NCBI GenBank assembly: GCA_026418995.1
Contig: JAOAAG010000027.1
Coordinates: forward strand, 1-33,140
DNA length: 33,140 bases
Direction of reading: 5' to 3'
Source: Anaerolineae bacterium
GTDB lineage: Bacteria; Chloroflexota; Anaerolineae; B4-G1
The notes under the pieces were generated by a model that had not been told where the DNA came from, made no database searches, and saw only the letters and a list, made by a program, of their open reading frames with translations. The position numbers and the translations under genes are program-made. Positions 8,741 to 16,893 of the stretch are shown piece after piece. Each line of letters starts with the position of its first letter. Positions within the stretch are counted from its first letter, which is position 1.

Positions 8741-11700
8741 CGTCGCGGGCGGCCGGTGGCTTTAGGTGAGTGAGATGGAGTAGGGGAGGGGCGGGCCAGC
8801 TCATCCTCGCGCAGATGGCAGTGCTTGTATTTTTTGCCACTCCCGCACCAGCAGGGAGCGTTTCGCCCTGGCAGTTGTTCCGGAGCTGGCTGTGGGGAAC
8901 GGCCCGCCACGGGGCGCGTTGGCTGTGCTTCTGGGCTCTCCCCTCTGGCGCCACCCTGGTGGGAGGAAGAGGTGAGGCGCGCGGTCGGTTGAGGCCGATG
9001 TGCTGGGCGCTGTGACGTAGAATGGATCGGCTGGGGGAGCAGGAAGATAGAACGAGCTATCGTCTCCTGGATGCGGGCCAGCAGCGCTTCGTACATCTCG
9101 TAGGCTTCTTTCCGGTAGGCGACCAAGGGGTTTTGCTGACCATAGGCGCGCAGTCCGATGCCCTCGCGCAACACGTCCAGGTCGGTAAGGTGATGCACCC
9201 ACAAGGTATCCACAGCGTGGAGCATAATCTGCCGGTCGCGGAAGAGAGTGTAAGCCTCGACAAACGCCTCTTCGACCAGGGGCTTCATCTCCTCTGGCAG
9301 GCGACGCAGCGGACGCGAGGCGATCTCTGCGTCAGGCTCACCTCCCAGCCGTTCGCTCAGACGCTGATAGACCAGCCGCAGTGCTGGGTCGGCGCTTGCG
9401 GCCATCGCTTGCAGCGTAAGATCTCCCTGCCTGGCATGCTGATAAATTTGTTGCCCGATGGCGCGGTTGAGTTTATCGTACTCCTGCTCGGCAAACTCAA
9501 ACAGGTGCGCCTCCAGCTCCTCGGGTGTGTAGTCTGCCCACTGGTGGTAGTCGAGATCACGTGGCAGGGGCAGGAAGGAGCGTAATTCAGTGTACAGCCC
9601 GCGCCAGTCCCATTCCTCAGGATCTAGCCCTCGGGTGTGGGCGGCGATCACGCGCCCGATTTCCTCGCGCACCATACGCAGGACCTGCTCACGCAGACTG
9701 GTGGCACTCAGCACCTGCCGCCGCTGGGCGTAGATGACCTCACGCTGTTTGTTGACGACGTCGTCGTACTCGAGCACGTGTTTACGGATGTCGAAGTTGT
9801 ACCCCTCCACACGCATCTGGGCCGACTCGATGGTCTTATCAAGCCAGGGGTGTTGGAGTGGCACATTCTCGTCCACGCCGAAGCGTTCCATCAACGCCTG
9901 CACTCGCTCGCCGCCGAAGCGCCGCATCAGCTCGTCTTCAAGCGAGATGTAGAAGCGCGAGGAGCCAGGGTCTCCCTGCCGACCGGCGCGCCCTCTGAGC
10001 TGGTTATCAATCCGCCTGGCCTCGTGCCGCTCAGTACCGATGATGTGCAGCCCGCCCAGCGCCACCACTCGCTTATGGTCGGCCTGGCAGTCAGCAAAAG
10101 CCTCGGCCAGGGCGGTGGCCCATTCGGTCGGGTAGGCCTGCCTGGGGTCCTCTCCACGGCGCAGCAGTTCCAGCGCATCGTTCCATTCCGCCTGTGGAAT
10201 AGTGGTCAGATCGAACCCGGCCCGGCGCAGCCGTTCGCGGGCCACGCCTTCAGGATCGCCTCCCAGCTTGATGTCCACGCCCCGCCCAGCCATATTCGTG
10301 GCTATAGTTACGGTGCCGGAGCGACCGGCCTGGGCTATGATGACTGCTTCTTGCTCGTGGTACTTGGCATTGAGCACCTGGTGAGGGATACCGTGCCGCT
10401 TGATCATACGCGATAATTTCTCCGAGGTCTCAATGGCAATGGTGCCCACGAGTACCGGGCGGCCTGCCCTGTGCAGTGCTTTAATCTCCTCAACGATGGC
10501 GCGGAACTTGGCCTGCTCGGTGCGGTAGACTACATCGCGCAGGTCGAGGCGCTTAAAGTAACGCCTCCCGTTACCATCATGCGGCTCATAGGTCGTCACC
10601 GTTACGGGTCCGCCGAAGTCGCCCAGGCTGTTGTGGTGGCCGTCCAGTATGCCAGCAAAGGTCACTTCCTGAATCTCATCCAGGCGTCGCTCGCGCGCCA
10701 CCAGGTCCCCGTACATGGCGCGATATTCGACGTTAGTGGGCAGGACCACTACGTCCAGGTTATAGATGCTGCGGAACTCCTCCTCTTCAGTTTTGGCGGT
10801 GCCGGTCATCCCGGCCAGTTTTTTATACATGCGGAAGTAGTTCTGGAACGTGATCGTGGCATAGGTCAGGCTCTCCCGCTGTACCGGGACCCTCTCTTTG
10901 GCCTCGATGGCCTGGTGCAATCCTTCGGAGAAGCGCCGCCCGTACATCAGCCGGCCGGTGAATTCGTCCACGATAATCACTTCCCCATCTTTGACAATGT
11001 AATCCCGGTCCCGTTTGTAGATCGCATGGGCCCGCAGCGCGTTGTCCAGGTAGGGGAGGATGTGGGCGTGTTGCGGATCGTAAATGCTCTCCCCAGGGCC
11101 AATCTGGAGCATGCGCTCGACCCGCTCGACCCCCTGCTCCGTCAGGGTGACGACTTGAGTCTTCTCCTCCACCACGTAGTCGCCATCCGGCTGCTCCTGC
11201 CTGACGCTTTCGGGGCTGCTGGGGCGCAGGCGGCGGACGATCTCGGCGCAGCGCTGGTAAAGCTCCGATGACTCCTCGGCCGGGCCGGAGATGATGAGCG
11301 GTGTGCGTGCCTCATCAATCAGGATATTGTCCACCTCGTCAACGATGGCATAATGGAGCTCGCGTTGCACACAATCGCTCAGGTCACGCGCCATGTTGTC
11401 ACGCAGGTAGTCGAACCCGAACTCGTTGTTGGTCCCGTAGGTGATGTCGGCCAGATAGGCCTCGCGGCGCGAAACGGGGCGCAGATTAAGGAAACGGTCG
11501 TCGGCAGATGGGTAGTCGGGGTCGAATACGAAGGAGTTCCGGTCGGGATCGGCGGCTGCGGACTGGATGACGCCTACTTTAAGCCCCAGGGCGTGATAGA
11601 TTGGCCCCATCCACTGGACGCCCACTTTGGAGAGGTAATCGTTAGGGGTGACCAGATGAGCGCCCTTGCCCTCAAGCGCGTTCAGATAGAGGGGAAGCGT

Positions 11701-12036
11701 GGCGACAAGCGTCTTACCCTCGCCGGTTTTCATTTCAACGATCCGCCCTTGGTGGAGGACGATGCCGCCGATCAATTGTACGTCGTAAGGGCGCAGGCCG
11801 ATGGTGCGGCGGGCGGCCTCGCGCACGGCTGCAAAGGCTTCAACGAGGAGATCGTCGAGGGTCTCGCCTTGCTCCAGCCGTCGGCGGAACTCATCCGTTT
11901 TGGCACGGAGTTGCGCGTCATCGAGCGCCTGGAAGTATGGCTCCAGCGCGTTGATCCGCGCGACCACTTTTTGGAGTCGCGCGATCTCCCGCTGATTGGC
12001 GTCCCCTATCACTTTGTGGAGTAGTCCCCGCAACAT
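8731..12036 (-). CDS. secA: Preprotein translocase subunit SecA with C-terminal zinc-binding SEC-C motif
   Basis: MKTGEGKTLVATLPLYLNAL, ITYGTNNEFGFDYLRDNM, MTGTAKTEEEEFRSIYNL, GRAGRQGDPGSSRFYISLEDELMRRF, ending in GRNAPCWCGSGKKYKHCH. Confidence 0.97.
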   Translation of the reverse strand: MLRGLLHKVIGDANQREIARLQKVVARINALEPYFQALDDAQLRAKTDEFRRRLEQGETLDDLLVEAFAAVREAARRTIGLRPYDVQLIGGIVLHQGRIVEMKTGEGKTLVATLPLYLNALEGKGAHLVTPNDYLSKVGVQWMGPIYHALGLKVGVIQSAAADPDRNSFVFDPDYPSADDRFLNLRPVSRREAYLADITYGTNNEFGFDYLRDNMARDLSDCVQRELHYAIVDEVDNILIDEARTPLIISGPAEESSELYQRCAEIVRRLRPSSPESVRQEQPDGDYVVEEKTQVVTLTEQGVERVERMLQIGPGESIYDPQHAHILPYLDNALRAHAIYKRDRDYIVKDGEVIIVDEFTGRLMYGRRFSEGLHQAIEAKERVPVQRESLTYATITFQNYFRMYKKLAGMTGTAKTEEEEFRSIYNLDVVVLPTNVEYRAMYGDLVARERRLDEIQEVTFAGILDGHHNSLGDFGGPVTVTTYEPHDGNGRRYFKRLDLRDVVYRTEQAKFRAIVEEIKALHRAGRPVLVGTIAIETSEKLSRMIKRHGIPHQVLNAKYHEQEAVIIAQAGRSGTVTIATNMAGRGVDIKLGGDPEGVARERLRRAGFDLTTIPQAEWNDALELLRRGEDPRQAYPTEWATALAEAFADCQADHKRVVALGGLHIIGTERHEARRIDNQLRGRAGRQGDPGSSRFYISLEDELMRRFGGERVQALMERFGVDENVPLQHPWLDKTIESAQMRVEGYNFDIRKHVLEYDDVVNKQREVIYAQRRQVLSATSLREQVLRMVREEIGRVIAAHTRGLDPEEWDWRGLYTELRSFLPLPRDLDYHQWADYTPEELEAHLFEFAEQEYDKLNRAIGQQIYQHARQGDLTLQAMAASADPALRLVYQRLSERLGGEPDAEIASRPLRRLPEEMKPLVEEAFVEAYTLFRDRQIMLHAVDTLWVHHLTDLDVLREGIGLRAYGQQNPLVAYRKEAYEMYEALLARIQETIARSIFLLPQPIHSTSQRPAHRPQPTARLTSSSHQGGARGESPEAQPTRPVAGRSPQPAPEQLPGRNAPCWCGSGKKYKHCHLREDELARPSPTPSHSPKATGRPRRRR

Positions 12037-12121
12037 AGCCTGTCAAGCCTCTGCGCCTGTCCCTGTCGCCGGCCTCTGGTGTCCCGGAAATAGTGGGCAA
12101 AGGATGGAGCAATGCCATGTC

Positions 12122-12149
12122 ATTATACTCTCAGGTGGCGTAAATGCAA
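12122..12149 (-). promoter_or_regulatory. Candidate secA promoter: TTGCAT-N16-TATAAT
   Basis: Minus strand TTGCAT (12149-12144), 16-nt spacer, TATAAT (12127-12122), about 85 nt upstream of the secA ATG. Confidence 0.6.
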
Positions 12150-12542
12150 GCTCACCTTGAACGCTGCGCAGGAGCCCTGGTTATCTACCACATCGCAACT
12201 GTGGCTGCCAGTGGGGCGCGAGACTTGCGAAGCGGAACATTCGTTCTTCAGGGGCGGAACCGTTGGTCGAAGCGGTGAGCCGTTGTGTATGGCCTGCACG
12301 TGTAGCAAATCTGGCCTGGCTCGCACTTCAGCAGTGGGGCTACATCCCATGGGGGCTGTCTGGAAACAGCCTCGGCCTGAGCAACGCCCGCTTCTGCGCC
12401 AGGGAGGTGGGCACCAGCTTACATGCGCACCACCGGGGACGCCTCTGCGGCCGGAGTGTTACACGGCCCCGCTTCATCAAGGTGCACTTTACTTAGTTAG
12501 AGGAGATCTGAGCTGCCCGGTTGGGACGTTGCGCCATCTCAA

Positions 12543-12573
12543 AACGGCGGCTACCTCTGGTAGCCGCCGTCTG
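12543..12573 (-). terminator. Rho-independent terminator at the end of the oligopeptide ABC transporter operon
   Basis: GGCGGCTACC-TCT-GGTAGCCGCC inverted repeat immediately after the stop codon of the last gene; minus strand continues GTTTTG after the stem. Confidence 0.75.
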
Positions 12574-12575
12574 CA

Positions 12576-13646
12576 CTACTCTTCCATCGTCGCGCCACGC
12601 AAGCTGAGCTCCTCGGCGAAGTGGCAGGCAACGTAATGAGAGCGTGTGCCATCCAGCAAACGTAGCGGTGGTGACTCCTTGGCGCAGATTGGTTGCGCAT
12701 ACAGGCAGCGCGGATGGAAGTAGCAACCCGGCGGAGGATTGGAGGGGTCGGCGACCTCTCCAGGGAGGCGGATGCGGCTGCCCCGGGCACGGAGACGGGG
12801 GTTGGAGATAGGGACAGAGGACATCAATGCCTCGGTATAGGGATGCTTGGGGCTGATGTACAGGTCCAATCCTTCTGCAATCTCGACCACCTTGCCCACA
12901 TACATCACTACGACGCGGTCGCAAATGTGGCGGATGACACTTAAATCGTGGGAAATAAAGAGATAAGTCAGGTCAAAATCGGCCTGCAGCTCCTCCAGCA
13001 AATTGAGGATCTGGGCCCGGATGGAGACGTCGAGCGCGGAGACAGCCTCGTCGCACACCACCAGGCGCGGATTCGTGATCAGGGCACGGGCGATGACGAT
13101 ACGCTGTCGCTCGCCGCCAGAGAAGGCATGCGGATAACGCTGCATATACTCAGGGCGCATACCGACCCGCTTTAACAGGTACTCCACGCTCTCTCGCATC
13201 TCCTCCGGCTGGGCCAGTTTATTGACCTTGAGCACTTCGGTGATGATGTCGAAGACGGTCATGCGCGGGTTGAGGGAGGAGTAGGGGTCCTGGAAGATCA
13301 CGCGGATATCCTTGCGGTAGGGCCGCAACTCCTCGCCCTGGAGCTTGGCCAGGTCTACCACAGCACCATCTGCCCGGCGGTACAGGATTTCTCCGGCCGT
13401 TGGGGTATACGCCCGCACGATACAACGCCCCACAGTCGTCTTACCGCATCCGCTTTCCCCCACCAGGCCTACTGTCTCTCCTTTGCGGATGAAGAAACTC
13501 ACATCATCCGCGGCCTTGGTATACCCCTTCACGCGGGCAAAGATACCCCTGGTGATGGGGAAATACATCTTGAGGTTGTTGACCTCCAGTAAAAAGCTCT
13601 CATCCTGCATTTGGGGCGAAGAATATGACAGGGACTGTTCGGTCAT
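12576..13646 (-). CDS. Oligopeptide/dipeptide ABC transporter ATP-binding protein (DppF/OppF type)
   Basis: GESGCGKTTVGRCI, FSGGERQRIVIARAL, VVCDEAVSALDVS, C-terminal oligopeptide ABC domain GEVADPSNPPPGCYFHPRC. Confidence 0.95.
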   Translation of the reverse strand: MTEQSLSYSSPQMQDESFLLEVNNLKMYFPITRGIFARVKGYTKAADDVSFFIRKGETVGLVGESGCGKTTVGRCIVRAYTPTAGEILYRRADGAVVDLAKLQGEELRPYRKDIRVIFQDPYSSLNPRMTVFDIITEVLKVNKLAQPEEMRESVEYLLKRVGMRPEYMQRYPHAFSGGERQRIVIARALITNPRLVVCDEAVSALDVSIRAQILNLLEELQADFDLTYLFISHDLSVIRHICDRVVVMYVGKVVEIAEGLDLYISPKHPYTEALMSSVPISNPRLRARGSRIRLPGEVADPSNPPPGCYFHPRCLYAQPICAKESPPLRLLDGTRSHYVACHFAEELSLRGATMEE

Positions 13647-14680
13647 GACGGCCGCTCCATCGCCTTTCTGGTAGCGAGGTCTTCATAAAGCAGACACTCC
13701 ACCAGATGGTTTTCATTCAATTTTGTGATGGCAGGGACAATCGTGCTGCACTCAGGCAGTGCCTTCGTACAGCGCGGGTGGAAAGGACACCCCCCAGGAC
13801 GCCGGTAAGGGCTGGGTACCATGCCCTTGATCGGGTCGAGCTCCTCACGCTTCATCGCAATCTTGGGGATGGACCGTAGCAACGCCTGGGTATAAGGGTG
13901 CATCGGGGCATTAAAGATCGTGTCCACATCCGCCTTCTCGACGATACGGCCCAGGTACATCACCGCGACTTCATCAGCGATCTCGGCCACCACTCCCAGG
14001 TCGTGGGTGATGAACAGCAGCGCCATATCGTACTGCTTCTGCAACTCCAGCATCAGGTCCAGGATATTCGCCTGCGTTGTCACGTCCAGCGCTGTTGTCG
14101 GTTCGTCCGCGATCAACAGGTTCGGACGGCCCGAGAGGGCCATCGCGATCATCGCGCGCTGACGCATACCGCCGGAGAGGCGGAAAGGATACTCATCTAC
14201 CAGGCGTTCCGGTTTGGGAATACCCACCTTGGCCAGGAGTTCGATGGTCAGCGCCCGCGCCTCCTTCTTGCTCATATTAGTGTGCAGCAGAATATTTTCC
14301 ATAATCTGGCTGCCCACGGTGTACATCGGGCTGAGGGACGTCATCGGCTCCTGGAAGATCATAGCGATTTCCTTCCCCCGGATATCGCGGATTTCTCGGC
14401 CCTTGGGGTCCATATCCGCGATGTCAACTGTTTCGCTGAGACCGTTGTCCAGTCTGCGATGGTAGAGGATCTTGCCTGAGACAATCCTGCCGGGAGGGTG
14501 AACGATATGTAGCAATGCACGGCAAGCGACGCTTTTGCCGCATCCACTCTCTCCGACCAGAGAGAGGGTCTTGCCCCGTTGGACGGTCAGGTTCACGCCG
14601 TCAACCGCCCGCACCACACCCTCGTCGGTGAAGAAGTGAATCTTTAAGTCCTGGACTTCGACAAGTGTTTCGTCTGACAT
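13643..14680 (-). CDS. Oligopeptide/dipeptide ABC transporter ATP-binding protein (DppD/OppD type)
   Basis: GESGCGKSVACRALL, LSGGMRQRAMIAMAL, LIADEPTTALDVTTQ, GGCPFHPRC; 4-bp overlap with the next gene. Confidence 0.95.
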   Translation of the reverse strand: MSDETLVEVQDLKIHFFTDEGVVRAVDGVNLTVQRGKTLSLVGESGCGKSVACRALLHIVHPPGRIVSGKILYHRRLDNGLSETVDIADMDPKGREIRDIRGKEIAMIFQEPMTSLSPMYTVGSQIMENILLHTNMSKKEARALTIELLAKVGIPKPERLVDEYPFRLSGGMRQRAMIAMALSGRPNLLIADEPTTALDVTTQANILDLMLELQKQYDMALLFITHDLGVVAEIADEVAVMYLGRIVEKADVDTIFNAPMHPYTQALLRSIPKIAMKREELDPIKGMVPSPYRRPGGCPFHPRCTKALPECSTIVPAITKLNENHLVECLLYEDLATRKAMERPS

Positions 14681-14682
14681 CG

Positions 14683-15813
14683 TTACTTTGCCTGATAAGG
14701 ATCGGCCGCGTCGCGCAGGCCATCACCCAGAAAATTCAACGCTAATACCACAACGATGACGGCCAGGGCCGGAAAGAGCAACCAGGGATAGTTAGCGATC
14801 ACGGCTACTTTTTGTGTTTCCTGGAGCATCACGCCCCAACTGACCACCGGAGGGCGTAGTCCCAACCCCAGATAGCTCAAGGCAGTCTCACCCAGGATCA
14901 TCCCGGGAATTGAAAGGGTGACGGAAGCGATGATATGGCTCAGGAAGGAGGGGATCATATGCCTGAAGATCATCCGGCCCAGTGGGACGCCATCAAGTGT
15001 GGCGGCCAGGATGAATTCCTCCTCGCGCAACGCCAGGAATTTGCTGCGCACGACGCGCCCCAGGCCAGTCCAGCCGATCAGCGAGAGAATAATCGTGATC
15101 ATAAAGTAGACCTGGAGCGGACTCCAGTCCAGCGGTACCGCAGCAGCCAGGGCCAACCATAAGGGAAGCGTAGGTATCGAGATGAGGATTTCAGTTAAGC
15201 GCTGGATGATGTTATCAACCGCACCGCCAAGCAAGCCTGAGAGCCCTCCCAGCAATATCCCCAGAAACAGGCTGATCGCTACGCCTACCAGGCCCACTGT
15301 CAATGACACGCGGCTGCTATAGATAATGCGGCTGAAGATATCGCGCCCGCTCTTGTCTGCTCCCATCAGGTAGAAAGGATCCTCGGGATTGCGCGGTCCG
15401 ATCAAGTGGATGTTGCCCGGTATGATGCCCCACAGTTTGTAAGGTTCACCGCGCTGAAACAGCCCTATGGGGATGATCACCGATTCGTCTATATACCATA
15501 TCTTTTTGAACGAGGCCGGGTCACGCTCGAAACGGTAGCCGAAGACGTAGGGGTCAAATTTTCCGTTTCTGAACAGATGGATCGTCTGCGGAGGCGCGTA
15601 GACATACTCCTCTTTGTAAGTGGTGAAATGGACGGGAGCGAAGAACTCTGCGAAAAGCGCTACCAGATAGTAGATCAGCACGATGATGCCGCCGACCACG
15701 GCCATGCGGTGGCGCTTAAACTTCCACCACATCAAGCGCCACTGAGAGGCGATCTCTATTTCAACGTGCTCGCTCTCTGCGTAGCGTGGTGCACCTGTTA
15801 CACTCTTGCTCAT
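14683..15813 (-). CDS. Oligopeptide/dipeptide ABC transporter permease (DppC/OppC type)
   Basis: GADKSGRDIFSRIIYSSRVSLTVGLVGV and EEEFILAATLDGVPLGRMIFRHMIPSFLSHI (EAA loop); C-terminal GLRDAADPYQAK. Confidence 0.93.
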   Translation of the reverse strand: MSKSVTGAPRYAESEHVEIEIASQWRLMWWKFKRHRMAVVGGIIVLIYYLVALFAEFFAPVHFTTYKEEYVYAPPQTIHLFRNGKFDPYVFGYRFERDPASFKKIWYIDESVIIPIGLFQRGEPYKLWGIIPGNIHLIGPRNPEDPFYLMGADKSGRDIFSRIIYSSRVSLTVGLVGVAISLFLGILLGGLSGLLGGAVDNIIQRLTEILISIPTLPLWLALAAAVPLDWSPLQVYFMITIILSLIGWTGLGRVVRSKFLALREEEFILAATLDGVPLGRMIFRHMIPSFLSHIIASVTLSIPGMILGETALSYLGLGLRPPVVSWGVMLQETQKVAVIANYPWLLFPALAVIVVVLALNFLGDGLRDAADPYQAK

Positions 15814-15824
15814 AAACCAACCTC

Positions 15825-16814
15825 TTACTGCAAACGAATGCGGGGGTCCAGTATAGCGAGCAACACATCCGAGATGAACGTGCCAATTACGGTTAGCACG
15901 CTGAGCAGCAGGATAAAGCCGGCCGCGACATACATATCCTGCTGTTGAAGAGCGCGGTACAGCACTGGCCCGGAGGTGGGTAGGTTCAGCACAATGGCTA
16001 CGATCACCTCGCCAGCCACCAGGCTAGGCAACATCCAGCCGATAGTACTGACGAACGGGTTCAGAGCATGGCGGACCGGGTATTTGAGGAGCAGCTTGAA
16101 CTCTGGAAGTCCCTTGGAACGCGCTGTCTCGACGTAAGGCTTGTTTAACTCGTCGAGTAAGTTGGCACGCATCGTGCGGATCAACCCGGCGGTTCCGCCC
16201 AAACCTATCATAATAGCTGGAATCCAGAGATGCTTAAGAAAGTCCACCACCTTTGCCCAGCTCCATGGTTTGTCGGCATATTCCAGGGAGAAGAGACCGA
16301 TCATCGCCTGGCCGAAAAACCGCTGGCTGATGTAGAGAAAGATGAGCGCCAGGAGAAAACTGGGCACAGCCAGCCCGATGAAGCCCAGGAAGGTAAACAC
16401 GTAATCGCCGATCGAGTACTGGCGCACTGCCGAGTAGATACCAATAGGAAGTGCCACGATCCAGACAAACAGGAAGCTGAAGAAGGAGATCGAGGCGGTC
16501 ATAGGCATGCGTTCGGTGATGATCTCGACGGCATCCCGCCGGTACTCAAAGGACCATCCGAACTCCCCCCTGAGCACAATGTTACGCAGCCATTTGTAAT
16601 ACTGAACATATACCGGCTGGTCCAGGCCATAAAGGGCGCGCAACTGAGCTTCGTACTCAGGTGTCAACTCCCGCCCACCGCTCGAAATCATCCGGCTGAC
16701 TATATTCGTCACAAAGTCACCAGGAGGGAGCTGGATGAGCACGAACGAGATCACCGTGATCACCCAGACGGTAAAGACCATATACGTGAAGCGTCGCGCT
16801 AAATATTTCCACAT
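15825..16814 (-). CDS. Oligopeptide/dipeptide ABC transporter permease (DppB/OppB type)
   Basis: MWKYLARRFTYMVFTVWVITVISFVLIQLPPGDF; RTMRANLLDELNKPYVETARSKGLPEFKLLLKYPVRHALNPFVSTIGWMLPSLVAGEVIVAIVL. Confidence 0.94.
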   Translation of the reverse strand: MWKYLARRFTYMVFTVWVITVISFVLIQLPPGDFVTNIVSRMISSGGRELTPEYEAQLRALYGLDQPVYVQYYKWLRNIVLRGEFGWSFEYRRDAVEIITERMPMTASISFFSFLFVWIVALPIGIYSAVRQYSIGDYVFTFLGFIGLAVPSFLLALIFLYISQRFFGQAMIGLFSLEYADKPWSWAKVVDFLKHLWIPAIMIGLGGTAGLIRTMRANLLDELNKPYVETARSKGLPEFKLLLKYPVRHALNPFVSTIGWMLPSLVAGEVIVAIVLNLPTSGPVLYRALQQQDMYVAAGFILLLSVLTVIGTFISDVLLAILDPRIRLQ

Positions 16815-16844
16815 GGGCCGCCCTCACTTACTCTGGGATGGAAA

Positions 16845-16879
16845 AATTGTGCTCCGGCACAAAGTGCCGGAGCACAATT
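16845..16879 (-). terminator. Intra-operon intrinsic terminator/attenuator: perfect 16-bp stem, 3-nt loop, T-tract
   Basis: AATTGTGCTCCGGCAC (16845-16860) - 3 nt - GTGCCGGAGCACAATT (16864-16879); minus strand continues TTTCC, giving a terminal run of five T; begins about 14 nt after the SBP stop. Confidence 0.88.
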
Positions 16880-16893
16880 GTACACCACCCGAG

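Noticed and set aside
9637-12024. Plus-strand ORFs of 259, 266 and 223 aa
   Set aside because: Antisense shadows of secA.
12112-12636. 174-aa plus-strand ORF in the secA/operon gap
   Set aside because: Composition not protein-like, no RBS or domain, and it runs through the operon terminator hairpin and into the ABC ATPase gene in antisense.
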